Shown piece after piece: positions 17,720 to 26,185 of a stretch of DNA of 64,000 bases (position 1 is the stretch's first letter; every line of letters begins with the position of its first letter). The notes under the pieces were generated by a model that did no database searches, had not been told where the DNA came from, and was given only the letters and a program-made list of their open reading frames with translations. The position numbers were made by a program, and so were the translations under genes. This DNA comes from Bacteroidetes bacterium HGW-Bacteroidetes-16. Lineage in GTDB: Bacteria > Bacteroidota > Bacteroidia > Bacteroidales > F082. The stretch is from the NCBI GenBank assembly GCA_002840975.1, contig PHDN01000011.1, positions 1 through 64,000 on the forward strand. Direction: 5' to 3'.

Positions 17720-18124
17720 ATGATTGAACATGTTCACAAACACATCACATCGGAGCTTCAGCAAAACACCCGCACCGATATTATTTTTATTCTTACAGCA
17801 ATCCTTCTCAACCTGCTCACCCTCGCGGTGAATTCGGGAATGGCTGAAAATTCAAGGACAGAACAATCTTCATTGATTGTTATGTTTGTTTTTGTCTGTC
17901 TAATTGTGATGGTAAACATTGTTGTTGTTTTCGGATTAATGAAAGGAAAACAAACAAGGGAAAAACTTCTGAATGGCTTGATGACCATGTACAAAGATCA
18001 GGGCGTTGATAAATACTATGATATGTCGTTACTTGGAAATTATAATGTTCGGTACAACCTGTTTATTATGGTCGTAATGTTTACCGGCATTATTGCCGCT
18101 ATTGTGCCTTTTATTTTAAGGTAA
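17720..18124 (+). CDS. Small membrane protein, unknown function
   Basis: 134 aa with three predicted membrane helices (about residues 20-40, 55-75 and 112-132) and a conserved-looking loop G-L-M-K-G-K-Q-T-R-E-K-L-L-N-G-L followed by M-Y-K-D-Q-G-V-D-K-Y-Y-D. I recognise no characterised family. It has its own promoter region and its own terminator, so it is an independent transcript. The strong GGAGG ribosome-binding site is rare among its neighbours. Confidence 0.65.
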   Translation: MIEHVHKHITSELQQNTRTDIIFILTAILLNLLTLAVNSGMAENSRTEQSSLIVMFVFVCLIVMVNIVVVFGLMKGKQTREKLLNGLMTMYKDQGVDKYYDMSLLGNYNVRYNLFIMVVMFTGIIAAIVPFILR

Positions 18125-18188
18125 CAGTCAATAATATATTAATGACTCCAATCAAAAAAAGTACATGTTCATTGGTTTCCAACAACAC

Positions 18189-18234
18189 TAAATAGCCACT
18201 TTTTAAATACAAAAGTGGCTATTTAGACTCTTTT
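18189..18234. terminator. Bidirectional terminator between convergent genes
   Basis: A perfect 15-bp stem TAAATAGCCACTTTT/AAAAGTGGCTATTTA around a 7-nt loop lies between the small membrane protein (+) and ackA (-). T-rich sequence follows on the plus strand (TTTAGACTCTTTTCC) and the complement of the A-rich arm serves the minus strand. Confidence 0.85.
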
Positions 18235-18267
18235 CCTTTATTTCTGATGATTGGGCGATGAGATTGG

Positions 18268-19461
18268 TTATCCAACAATCTCATACGTATCGTTTGCAAT
18301 CATGAGTTCTTCATCGGTGGGCACCACCATGACCTTCACTTTTGACCTTTCAGTGCTGATGATGGTTTCTTTACCTCTGACATTTTCTTTTTCAGGATCG
18401 ATTTCAATACCCAGAAAATCAAGTCCGTGTAAGATATTTTTTCTGGTTTCCACATCATTTTCACCTATACCTCCGGTGAATACAATTAAATCAACGCCTT
18501 CCAGACCTGCGGCGTAGGAACCAATATATTTTTTTGCCCTGTAGGCATACATGTCCAGCGCAACCTGTGCCCTGTGATTTCCCTCCTTTGCCGCTTTTTC
18601 CACGTCGCGCATATCGGACGAAACGCCTGAAATGCCTACCACACCTGAGAATTTGTTTAGTAGTGTACGGGTATATCCAATGCTGGTTTCTTCCTTGTCT
18701 GCAATATGAAGCAATGCGCCGGCATCAATATCACCCGAACGGGTTCCCATCATCATCCCTTCGGTGGGAGTCATTCCCATGGAAGTGTCGAATGATTTGC
18801 CCTCTTTAATCGCCGTTATGGACGCTCCATTTCCCAGGTGGCAGGTAATGATTTTTTGAGTATGTATATCTACTCCTAATATTTCACAGGCACGTAAGGC
18901 TACATACTTATGGCTGGTGCCATGAAAGCCGTATCTCCTGATTTTGTATTTTTCGTACAAAATGTAAGGAACGGCATACAAGTAAACGTGCTCGGGCATG
19001 GTTTGATGGAACGCGGTATCGAATACCCCAACTTGTTTTACGTCGGGGAGTAATTGTTGCATGGCATAGATCCCCTTTAAGTTTGGAGGGTTATGTAATG
19101 GAGCCAATTCGGTTGAGACTTCAAGCGCATGGGTTACCTCTTCCGTAATCAAAACGCTGCCGCTAAATTCTTCAGCTCCGTGAACAACCCGGTGCCCGAC
19201 GGCTTCAATTTCTTCAATTGCGCTGATGGAACCATATTCATTGCTGATCAATATACCAAGCAAATATTCAATTCCTTGTTGGTGGTTTAGTATTTCACCC
19301 TCGATTTTAACCGACGGGCTACCCGTTTTCTCGTGTATAATGGCACTGCCTTTTAATCCTATTTTGTCGACCAAACCTTTGGCAATTACATGTTTGGCGG
19401 GCATTTCAAAGAGTTGGTATTTGATGGATGAACTTCCGCAGTTCAGTACAATAATTTTCAT
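18268..19461 (-). CDS. ackA: Acetate kinase
   Basis: 397 aa, the standard length. It interconverts acetyl-phosphate + ADP with acetate + ATP in the cytoplasm. The start MKIIVLNCGSSSIKYQL is the canonical acetokinase N-terminus. Further signatures are GHRVVHGAEEF, DTAFHQTMPEHVYLYAVP, GFHGTSHKYVA, CHLGNGASI and TGGIGEND near the C-terminus. It is the last gene of a pta/hbd-like/ackA unit and gives substrate-level ATP from acetyl-CoA, typical of fermenting Bacteroidota. The start is 18 nt from the end of the preceding gene. Confidence 0.97.
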   Translation of the reverse strand: MKIIVLNCGSSSIKYQLFEMPAKHVIAKGLVDKIGLKGSAIIHEKTGSPSVKIEGEILNHQQGIEYLLGILISNEYGSISAIEEIEAVGHRVVHGAEEFSGSVLITEEVTHALEVSTELAPLHNPPNLKGIYAMQQLLPDVKQVGVFDTAFHQTMPEHVYLYAVPYILYEKYKIRRYGFHGTSHKYVALRACEILGVDIHTQKIITCHLGNGASITAIKEGKSFDTSMGMTPTEGMMMGTRSGDIDAGALLHIADKEETSIGYTRTLLNKFSGVVGISGVSSDMRDVEKAAKEGNHRAQVALDMYAYRAKKYIGSYAAGLEGVDLIVFTGGIGENDVETRKNILHGLDFLGIEIDPEKENVRGKETIISTERSKVKVMVVPTDEELMIANDTYEIVG

Positions 19462-19479
19462 TTTTGAGCGCTTAATTAT

Positions 19480-20439
19480 TTATTTGATTATTGAGCAGGT
19501 AATGGTATTTCCAACAGGTTTACCACTTTGATAATTATAAAAACCTTTGCCAACATGTCTGCCCAGATAATTGGCCCTGACCAACCTTTTGATAATGGGC
19601 GAGGCCTTGTATTTTTTATCGCCATATTCAGCGTAGAGGTTGTCCATATATTTTAGGATTTTATCTAGTCCAACACGATCGGCCAGTTCAAAAGGTCCCG
19701 AATTATTTCCCGCAGCCTCACGCATGGTTTCGTCAATATCCTGGATTGAGGCAACACCTTCCATGAGCAATTCGCAGGCTTCATTAATCAAAGGAATGAT
19801 CATCCGTGTGCTGATATTTCCGGGTGATTCATGTACCTCAATCACCTTTTTGTTAAGCATGCTGCAAAATCGTGAAGCCGTTTCAAATGACAACTCTGAT
19901 GAATGTCGTCCACGAACAACTTCTACGATTTGAACTTTCTCTATAGGCTCGATAAAGTGCATCCCGATGGCACGGTCGGGTTTTTTTAGGACTTCTGCTA
20001 AGTCCGAAATCATGATCGTACTAATGTTGGACGAAATCAGTGTGTCAGGGCTAACTTCTTTTTCGATCTGCTTAAAAATAGTTTTACGCACTTCAATCAT
20101 GGTCCCCGACTTGCGTGAGGCAATTGTTTCAATCACAATTTCGCACTTCGCCAAACTCGAAAACTCGGTGCTGCCTGTAATTCGCGACAGGATTAACCTT
20201 TTTTCCGATTTGGTAATTCCCCAATGCCTGATGATGTCGTCAAGCTTTACTTCCAACTGTTGAAATATTTCTTTAATCCGGTCTTCGTCCACATCGATAA
20301 ATACCACATCCATACCGGAATTTGTAATCATAATGGTAAGTTCCTGGCCAACCTCCCCGCAACCTACTATTCCAACGGTTTGTATAACGCCTTTAGGTTT
20401 TAGTTTGTCGCCCAGGCTAAATTCAGATAGCTGACTCAT
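19480..20439 (-). CDS. 3-hydroxyacyl-CoA dehydrogenase-like protein with altered active site
   Basis: 319 aa with the HBD/FadB-type fold. The Rossmann motif GIVGCGEVGQEL is at residues 23-34 and a helical 3-hydroxyacyl-CoA dehydrogenase C-terminal domain follows. By comparison with the family, the catalytic serine (S140 in SSNIST), histidine (H161 in GMHFIEP) and glutamate (E173 in IVEVV) are present. The catalytic asparagine of the S-P-G-F-I-x-N-R motif is replaced: the window has S-P-G-N-I-S-T-R, with Thr211 in that place. The usual H-F-F-N-P is H-F-I-E-P. It may therefore reduce a non-standard substrate or work differently from butyrate-pathway HBD. It lies between pta and ackA with short gaps, an unusual placement. 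Confidence 0.8.
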   Translation of the reverse strand: MSQLSEFSLGDKLKPKGVIQTVGIVGCGEVGQELTIMITNSGMDVVFIDVDEDRIKEIFQQLEVKLDDIIRHWGITKSEKRLILSRITGSTEFSSLAKCEIVIETIASRKSGTMIEVRKTIFKQIEKEVSPDTLISSNISTIMISDLAEVLKKPDRAIGMHFIEPIEKVQIVEVVRGRHSSELSFETASRFCSMLNKKVIEVHESPGNISTRMIIPLINEACELLMEGVASIQDIDETMREAAGNNSGPFELADRVGLDKILKYMDNLYAEYGDKKYKASPIIKRLVRANYLGRHVGKGFYNYQSGKPVGNTITCSIIK

Positions 20440-20468
20440 ATTATTGAATAATTAATAAAATTAGTGTT

Positions 20469-21479
20469 CTACTGTTTGTATAATCCATTTGCCTGATTGG
20501 CAGTAATGGCAATCATGTTAATAATATCGTTTACCGAGCATCCCCTCGATAAATCGTTGATGGGGGCAGCCATGCCTTGTAAAACAGGACCAACCGCTTC
20601 GGCTCCGGCCAGGCGTTCAACCAGTTTGTAGGCAATGTTGCCGGTTTCAAGTGAAGGAAAAACCAGAACATTCGCATGGCCGGCAATTTCGGAACCGGGT
20701 GCCTTTTTTTGACCTATTATTCTCACGATGGCTGCATCTGCCTGCAATTCGCCATCAATTTTCAACTCCGGGGCCATTAACCTGGCCAATTTGGTGGCTT
20801 CGACCACTTTGTCTACTTTCGGATGTTTCGCGCTGCCCTTTGTTGAAAAACTAAGCATGGCCACACGGGGTTCAATGCCGGCAATGTTTTTGGCTGTCCG
20901 GGCAGTTTCAACAGCAATTTCTGCCAGCTCCTGTACTGTGGGATCCGGGTTTACCGCACAATCAGCAAAAACCAGGATTCCGTTGTCGGTGTATTCCGTG
21001 TTATTCAATAACATAATAAATGCACCCGAAACGGCAGATACTCCGGGTAGGGTTTTAATTATCTGAAAAGCGGGTCGTAGCACATCGCCGGTGGAATTGT
21101 TGGCCCCGGCCACTTCGCCATCCGCCTTGTTGTCCTTAATAATTAAAGTAGCGAGATATAAAGGGTCTTCTGTCAATCGAGTTGCCTGTTCGAGAGTCAC
21201 CCCTTTGCCCTTTCTTAATTCCCACAACATGTTGGCATATCGCGCTTTATTGGCATGATTCAGCGGGTCGATCACAGTTGCATGGTTGAGATTGGCCAAC
21301 TGTAATTTTTTTGCTTTACTTTGGATTTCCTCTTCGTTTCCCAACAAAATAATTTTGGCGAGACCATGTTTAAGAACATAGTCTGCCGCTTGAAGCGTGC
21401 GTTCTTCTAATCCTTCAGGAAGCACAATCGTCTTATTGGCTTTTTTGGCTTCTTCGTGAATGTGTTTAATTAATTCCAT
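20469..21479 (-). CDS. pta: Phosphate acetyltransferase
   Basis: 336 aa, the short single-domain Pta. It converts acetyl-CoA + phosphate to acetyl-phosphate + CoA. Signatures are [14 protein letters not shown] at the N-terminus, [31 protein letters not shown] and [12 protein letters not shown]. It is first in the pta/hbd-like/ackA transcription unit. A -7 element in the correct orientation lies about 25 nt upstream. Confidence 0.97.
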   Translation of the reverse strand: MELIKHIHEEAKKANKTIVLPEGLEERTLQAADYVLKHGLAKIILLGNEEEIQSKAKKLQLANLNHATVIDPLNHANKARYANMLWELRKGKGVTLEQATRLTEDPLYLATLIIKDNKADGEVAGANNSTGDVLRPAFQIIKTLPGVSAVSGAFIMLLNNTEYTDNGILVFADCAVNPDPTVQELAEIAVETARTAKNIAGIEPRVAMLSFSTKGSAKHPKVDKVVEATKLARLMAPELKIDGELQADAAIVRIIGQKKAPGSEIAGHANVLVFPSLETGNIAYKLVERLAGAEAVGPVLQGMAAPINDLSRGCSVNDIINMIAITANQANGLYKQ

Positions 21480-21503
21480 GGTACGGTTGCAATTTTAAGG
21501 ACG

Positions 21504-21511
21504 CAAAATTA
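21504..21511 (-). promoter_or_regulatory. -7 element for pta operon
   Basis: On the minus strand the sequence reads TAATTTTG, matching TAnnTTTG, 25 nt upstream of the pta ATG. Further upstream an interrupted inverted repeat TGTGAA/TTCACA (about 21541-21568) could be an operator; the binding factor is unknown. Confidence 0.5.
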
Positions 21512-21626
21512 GTACTATTTTTCGTATTCACGGGCTTAATTGTGAATTATTTAACAATTCTTTCACATTGCTAATAATCATGAATTCAATTAATTAAATG
21601 TTTATTTGAATTCAATATTTATAAGA

Positions 21627-22532
21627 ATGTTGATCCGGGGAAATGATCAGGAAGAAAAAGTGATTCCAATTCAATTATCAATGTTTGGATTATCTTTGCT
21701 CGCCGAAGCACAACCAACTGAAATGAATGATTCGCTGAACATATTTGAACAATTGAACCCATGGGTAATTCAATGCGATACCACTATTTCGGTTTCAGAT
21801 AGCCTATCAAATGGAGTGCCGATTGAATTTTTTACATTTTTACAGACAGCACCAATAGAAATAGTTCCGAAAGAAAATTTGAACAATCATTTCGGAATAC
21901 TCATTTATATCTTATTTTTTCTTTTGGCAGGTATTTCAATTTTACGTTGGTATATGCCCGATCGTTTTTATTACGAGTTCTCGGTAGGCGACCGGTTTTC
22001 GTTTTCAAGAGGCAAAGGAAATGTTGTAAACGCACCGGGAATAATTGTAGATATGTTTTTCTGGCTCAACTTTCTTATAACGCATGCCCTACTGGCATTT
22101 TTTTTACTTGAAGAATACACTCCCTATTTCTTTTTGACAGAATTCAATTACAAGTTGTTCCTTTTTATTTTTCTGGCCATTGCATCTTTTTGGTTTTATC
22201 GGCGAATGGTAATTAAAATCATATCATTTATTTTTCAAGCCGGTGTCTTATCTGAGAGGCAGTTAAAACTGGATCGTAACGTTGAAAATGCCCTGGGGGT
22301 TGTTTTGCTCCCATTGTTGATACTCTCGATCTTTTCATTTCATACTTTTTTTTTAATTTTGGCCTTGTTGATTGCATTGGGTATGCAGGTTTTTAGGTGG
22401 GCCCAAACAGTGGGTATCGGAATTTCGAGCACAAGATTCACAATGCTTCATTTTATTTTATACCTTTGCAGCCTCGAGTTGATACCATTGTTCATTGTTT
22501 TTAAACTCCTTTATCTTGGTAGTTTATCATAA
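21627..22532 (+). CDS. DUF4271 family membrane protein
   Basis: About 301 aa. A polar N-terminal part of about 90 residues precedes a membrane domain with six to seven helices from about residue 95. It includes G-D-R-F-S-F-S-R-G-K-G-N and an aromatic F-Y-R-R-M-V segment. Proteins of this family (DUF4271) are found in Bacteroidota immediately upstream of the uroporphyrinogen-III synthase gene, exactly as here, but their function is unknown. The TTG at 21606 lies in a promoter-like TTATTTG, so the ATG at 21627 is preferred. A TACCTTTG at 22461 near the end of the gene might give hemD a promoter of its own. Confidence 0.75.
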   Translation: MLIRGNDQEEKVIPIQLSMFGLSLLAEAQPTEMNDSLNIFEQLNPWVIQCDTTISVSDSLSNGVPIEFFTFLQTAPIEIVPKENLNNHFGILIYILFFLLAGISILRWYMPDRFYYEFSVGDRFSFSRGKGNVVNAPGIIVDMFFWLNFLITHALLAFFLLEEYTPYFFLTEFNYKLFLFIFLAIASFWFYRRMVIKIISFIFQAGVLSERQLKLDRNVENALGVVLLPLLILSIFSFHTFFLILALLIALGMQVFRWAQTVGIGISSTRFTMLHFILYLCSLELIPLFIVFKLLYLGSLS

Positions 22533-22590
22533 CATTCGGTATTGATTTTTAGGAGTAAACTCTATTTAGGAACCATAAGATTGAAGTAAA

Positions 22591-23361
22591 TTGAAGATAA
22601 AAAACATTCTGGTTTCTCAGCCGCAACCCCCCGATCTGGAAAAATCCCCTTACGGGGAACTGAGTGCCAAATTCAACGTCAACATTGTATTCGAGAAATT
22701 TATCAAAGTCGAAGGTGTCACAGCACAGGACTTTAGACGGGCGAAGGGTTCTTTTACCGATCACACAGCGGTTATTTTGACCAGTCGTCATGCCGTTGAT
22801 CACTTTTTCCGGATGGCAAAAGAATTAAGATTCGACATCCCTGATTCGATGAAATATTTTTGTATTTCTGAATCTATCGCATATTATCTTCAAAAGTACG
22901 TTCAGTATCGCAAGCGTAAAATATTTTATGGGAAGCAAAATTTCCCCGATCTGGTAGAAGTTATCCTTAAACATTCTGAAGAAAAGTTCCTGCTTCCTAA
23001 TTCGGATATTCACAAACGATCGATGTTGGACTTGCTTGATAATGCAAAAATTAATTATACCAACGCCATTATTTATCGCACAGTAGCAGCCGATCTTTCG
23101 CACATCGACCTGGGAAAATTCGATCTGATTATTTTCTTTAGTCCCGCAGGTATAAAATCGCTGCAAAGTAATTTCCCGGGTTTTAATCAAAACAGCCAAC
23201 TTTTCGCTGCTTTTGGTTCTACAACTGCCTCAGCGTTAAACGAGGCAGGCTTTAGGCTTGACATTCCGGCTCCGACCCAAACGGCACCAAGTATGACCAT
23301 GGCGATAGAAGAATACCTGACAGAAAAGGAAAAGGAAAGACGTAGGAACAGCCGAAAGTAA
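22591..23361 (+). CDS. hemD: Uroporphyrinogen-III synthase
   Basis: 256 aa, HemD family. It closes hydroxymethylbilane with inversion of ring D to give uroporphyrinogen III, the branch point to haem, sirohaem and cobalamin. The sequence MKIKNILVSQPQP, a central VILTSRHAVDHF and late FFSPAGIKSL plus FAAFGSTTASALNEAGF are characteristic. Sequence conservation starts at a TTG codon (22591) and no ATG lies in frame nearby, so a TTG start is proposed. It is paired with DUF4271 upstream, the usual Bacteroidota arrangement. Haem supply is relevant because a 12-haem cytochrome is encoded at 41361. Confidence 0.88.
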   Translation: MKIKNILVSQPQPPDLEKSPYGELSAKFNVNIVFEKFIKVEGVTAQDFRRAKGSFTDHTAVILTSRHAVDHFFRMAKELRFDIPDSMKYFCISESIAYYLQKYVQYRKRKIFYGKQNFPDLVEVILKHSEEKFLLPNSDIHKRSMLDLLDNAKINYTNAIIYRTVAADLSHIDLGKFDLIIFFSPAGIKSLQSNFPGFNQNSQLFAAFGSTTASALNEAGFRLDIPAPTQTAPSMTMAIEEYLTEKEKERRRNSRK

Positions 23362-23372
23362 TTGCTCGCATG

Positions 23373-23825
23373 TTATTCTTTACTCTTAGTGTCAATAATG
23401 ATGGTTACGGGTCCACTGTTTACCAATTCTAACTCCATCATGGCACCAAATTCACCTGATTTAATGGGTTTCCTATGTTTCAATTCAAGTGAATTGAGAA
23501 AATCACCATACAGTTTTTTAGCAAATTCAGGTGCTGCTGCACGTATATAGGAGGGGCGGTTTCCTTTTTTTGTGCTGGCATGTAGCGTGAACTGGCTTAC
23601 CACGATGAGATCACCGGCAATCTCTGAGACACATTTGTTCATTACGCCTGTTTCATCATCAAATACCCTGAGCCTGACAATTTTTCCTGTAAGCCAATCA
23701 ATATCAGCTTCGCCGTCAGTCGATTCAATACCTAAAAGGATTACTAAACCGTGTTGGATACTTGATTTTATTTTTTTATCTATACTTACTGATGCCCGGG
23801 AAACCCTTTGAATAACAACCCTCAT
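23373..23825 (-). CDS. dtd: D-aminoacyl-tRNA deacylase
   Basis: 150 aa, full length. It hydrolyses D-amino acids (and glycine mis-charged on tRNA-Ala) off tRNA. The family's cross-subunit active-site motifs are both intact: SQFTL (residues about 78-82) and N-S-G-P-V-T (about 137-142). The start MRVVIQRVSRASVSI is canonical. Transcribed divergently from pdxJ out of a shared palindromic promoter. Confidence 0.96.
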   Translation of the reverse strand: MRVVIQRVSRASVSIDKKIKSSIQHGLVILLGIESTDGEADIDWLTGKIVRLRVFDDETGVMNKCVSEIAGDLIVVSQFTLHASTKKGNRPSYIRAAAPEFAKKLYGDFLNSLELKHRKPIKSGEFGAMMELELVNSGPVTIIIDTKSKE

Positions 23826-23851
23826 AGTTCTCTGTTTTGGTCAGCAATTTA

Positions 23852-23871
23852 TTAATTTTGTGCAAAATTAA
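23852..23871. promoter_or_regulatory. Palindromic bidirectional promoter for dtd and pdxJ
   Basis: TTAATTTTGTGCAAAATTAA is a perfect 9-bp inverted repeat around TG. Read on either strand it contains TAATTTTG, the Bacteroidota -7 element (23853-23860 on plus, 23863-23870 on minus). The plus copy is 16 nt from the pdxJ ATG and the minus copy 38 nt from the dtd ATG. Confidence 0.65.
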
Positions 23872-23875
23872 CAAC

Positions 23876-24589
23876 ATGACCAGGTTAAGTGTAAATGTAA
23901 ACAAAATTGCTACGCTTCGCAATGCGCGTGGTGGCAATCAGCCCGACTTAGTTGCGTTTGTGGCAAATTGTGAACGATATGGTGCCCAGGGAATTACCGT
24001 GCATCCCCGCCCAGACGAACGGCATATCCGTTATTCAGATGTTGAGATATTGCGACCGTTGATAAAAACAGAGTTTAATATCGAAGGCAACCCAACTCCT
24101 CAGTTTATTGAACTGGTGTTAAAGTTTAAGCCCGACCAGGTAACCCTGGTTCCTGATGACCCATATCAGTTGACATCTGATCATGGATGGGATACCATCG
24201 CCAATCATGCTTTTTTGTTTGAAGTGATTGACCGTTTTAAAAGGGAGGGCATACGGACTTCTGTTTTTGTCGATCCGATTGAGAAATATATTGTTGGTGC
24301 ACAGGCTGTTGGAGCCGACCGCGTTGAGCTGTATACCGAAAGTTATGCGGCACATTATTCCTTAAACAGGGAAAATGCCATCGCACCCTTTCTGGATGCA
24401 GCCAGGATAGCTCATGAGTTAAAAATCGGCCTAAATGCGGGCCATGACCTGAGCCTTGAAAATTTAAAATACTTTTGTCAGCAGATTCCATTTATCGAAG
24501 AGGTTTCCATTGGCCATGCCCTGATCAGCGATGCCTTGTATTATGGATTGGAAAATACCATTCAATTGTATTTGAGACAACTTGCTTAA
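23876..24589 (+). CDS. pdxJ: Pyridoxine 5'-phosphate synthase
   Basis: 237 aa, normal for PdxJ, which condenses 1-deoxyxylulose-5-phosphate with 3-amino-2-oxopropyl phosphate to pyridoxine 5'-phosphate (DXP-dependent vitamin B6 route). Landmarks are LSVNVNKIATLRNARGG, GITVHPRPDERHI (active-site histidine and arginines), VTLVPD and GLNAGHDL, with phosphate-binding residues near EVSIGHALISDAL at the C-terminus. Start ATG 23876 fits the family and lies just after the promoter; the longer frame from 23837 would begin upstream of the -7 box. Confidence 0.96.
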   Translation: MTRLSVNVNKIATLRNARGGNQPDLVAFVANCERYGAQGITVHPRPDERHIRYSDVEILRPLIKTEFNIEGNPTPQFIELVLKFKPDQVTLVPDDPYQLTSDHGWDTIANHAFLFEVIDRFKREGIRTSVFVDPIEKYIVGAQAVGADRVELYTESYAAHYSLNRENAIAPFLDAARIAHELKIGLNAGHDLSLENLKYFCQQIPFIEEVSIGHALISDALYYGLENTIQLYLRQLA

Positions 24590-24621
24590 CATGACTGAAA
24601 AATTCTAACTTTAGCCTGAAT

Positions 24622-25317
24622 ATGGAGCCCAAAAAACGCCGTCAGGCTGAGACTATTTTTTTAATTCTGGCCAGTTTGTTTATTACATCGCTGGTAACCA
24701 GTAACCTGATATTTCAGAAATTCTTCAATTGGAACCCATTCGGTTGGTATCACTTTGAATTGTCGGTAGGTATTATAGCTTACCCCATTACTTTTTTAAT
24801 TACGGATATCATCTCAGAAATTTACGGTTCCAAACGTGCTAACTCGGTGGTAATAGCCGGGATATTTGCCAGTTTTTTTGCCTTGCTGATTGTTGTTGTA
24901 TCAACCGAAGCTCAAGCCACCACTTGGTCACCCATTGGGAATGTGGTTTTTAAAAAGGTCTTTGGCTTTACTTACATCGCGGTTGGTGCTTCTCTGGCAG
25001 CCTATCTGTTTGCACAGTTTCTGGATGTAAGAGTCTTCCATTTCTGGAAGCGGGTAACCCATGGCAAACACCTTTGGATTAGGAACAATTTCTCGACAAT
25101 TACCTCTCAGCTTGTTGATACAATAACAGTCCTGTTATTGCTTTGTGGTTTTGGAGTGATTGAGTGGGAGTTATTTTGGAAATTGATGTTAAACGGATAT
25201 CTTTTTAAGGTGATGTTCGCACTCTGCGATACACCAATCATTTATATGATGGTGCATTTTATAAGAAAGCATTTCAAGATGGTGGATGTAAATAAACACC
25301 TTCTTGAAGATAATTGA
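24622..25317 (+). CDS. Queuosine precursor transporter (YhhQ family)
   Basis: 231 aa with six or so membrane helices. The conserved core is G-I-I-A-Y-P-I-T-F-L-I-T-D-I-I-S-E-I-Y-G, the signature of the YhhQ/QPTR (COG1738) family. These import queuosine precursors such as 7-cyano-7-deazaguanine for tRNA modification. Later L-V-D-T-I-T-V and K-V-M-F-A-L-C-D-T-P also fit. No queuosine biosynthesis gene is adjacent, consistent with salvage. It follows pdxJ by 32 nt and may be co-transcribed. Confidence 0.88.
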   Translation: MEPKKRRQAETIFLILASLFITSLVTSNLIFQKFFNWNPFGWYHFELSVGIIAYPITFLITDIISEIYGSKRANSVVIAGIFASFFALLIVVVSTEAQATTWSPIGNVVFKKVFGFTYIAVGASLAAYLFAQFLDVRVFHFWKRVTHGKHLWIRNNFSTITSQLVDTITVLLLLCGFGVIEWELFWKLMLNGYLFKVMFALCDTPIIYMMVHFIRKHFKMVDVNKHLLEDN

Positions 25318-25345
25318 AAAATAAAATACTGAAAACAAGATAGAT

Positions 25346-26164
25346 ATGCAATTGTTTTACAGGCGATACGGAGAGGAACTTAACCATCCAATCATCATTT
25401 TGCATGGGTTGTTTGGCGTTTCCGACAACTGGGTTACATTTGCCCGACGCCTGGCCATGGAAGGGTTTGAAGTTTGGGCCCCGGATCAAAGAAATCACGG
25501 ACAATCCCCTCACAGTCCAAATTTTAATTACCTGGCTTTGACAGATGATTTATTTGATTTTATTGATGAACATGGAATTGAAAATCCCATCATCATTGGT
25601 CATTCGCTGGGAGGGAAAGTAGCCATGCGTTTTGCTTTGGAAAATCCGCATCTTGTAAAAAAGCTCCTGATCGTCGATATTACTTTAAAGGCATACGGCC
25701 CACGTGAGAATCATAAATCCATTATAAAAGCCATGAAGGAGGTGAATTTTAATCTTGTAGAAAATCGGCAGGAGGTGGAGGATCAAATCCGAACATACAT
25801 TCCGGAAACGCGCATCAGACAGTTTGTTATGAAAAACCTTCGCAGGTCAGATGGGAATCATTTCAACTGGCAAACCTACATCGAAGGCATTGAACCAAAT
25901 CTTGACCAGATGTTTGATGGGATTGACACCATTAATAAGTTTGAGAAACCTACGCTGTTTATTCGTGGCGGAGCCTCCGATTATATCCTTCCGGAAGATT
26001 ATGGTCAGATTCGTTATAACTTTCCCCATGCTGAAATTGTGACCATCGAAGGTGCTTCGCACTGGGTACACGTGGAGGCTGCTGAGAAGTTTTACACGCT
26101 TTCGTTCGGATTTGTATCCGGAAGTCCCAGTTGGTATCGTCCGGTTGAATCAGGAACTAAATAA
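25346..26164 (+). CDS. Alpha/beta hydrolase (YbfF-like esterase)
   Basis: 272 aa. It has an alpha/beta-hydrolase fold with oxyanion region ILHGLFGVSDNW, D-Q-R-N-H-G-Q-S (typical of the YbfF/ABHD11 group), nucleophile elbow GHSLGGKVA (serine about residue 93), and the acid and histidine expected in R-G-G-A-S-D-Y and A-S-H-W-V-H. YbfF enzymes hydrolyse acyl esters/thioesters of short and medium chain; the physiological substrate is unknown. The last 20 residues beyond the family end (G-S-P-S-W-Y-R-P) look like a non-conserved tail. Follows the transporter gene by 28 nt. Confidence 0.87.
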   Translation: MQLFYRRYGEELNHPIIILHGLFGVSDNWVTFARRLAMEGFEVWAPDQRNHGQSPHSPNFNYLALTDDLFDFIDEHGIENPIIIGHSLGGKVAMRFALENPHLVKKLLIVDITLKAYGPRENHKSIIKAMKEVNFNLVENRQEVEDQIRTYIPETRIRQFVMKNLRRSDGNHFNWQTYIEGIEPNLDQMFDGIDTINKFEKPTLFIRGGASDYILPEDYGQIRYNFPHAEIVTIEGASHWVHVEAAEKFYTLSFGFVSGSPSWYRPVESGTK

Positions 26165-26185
26165 ACGAGCGGTGTTTGTTTTTGA

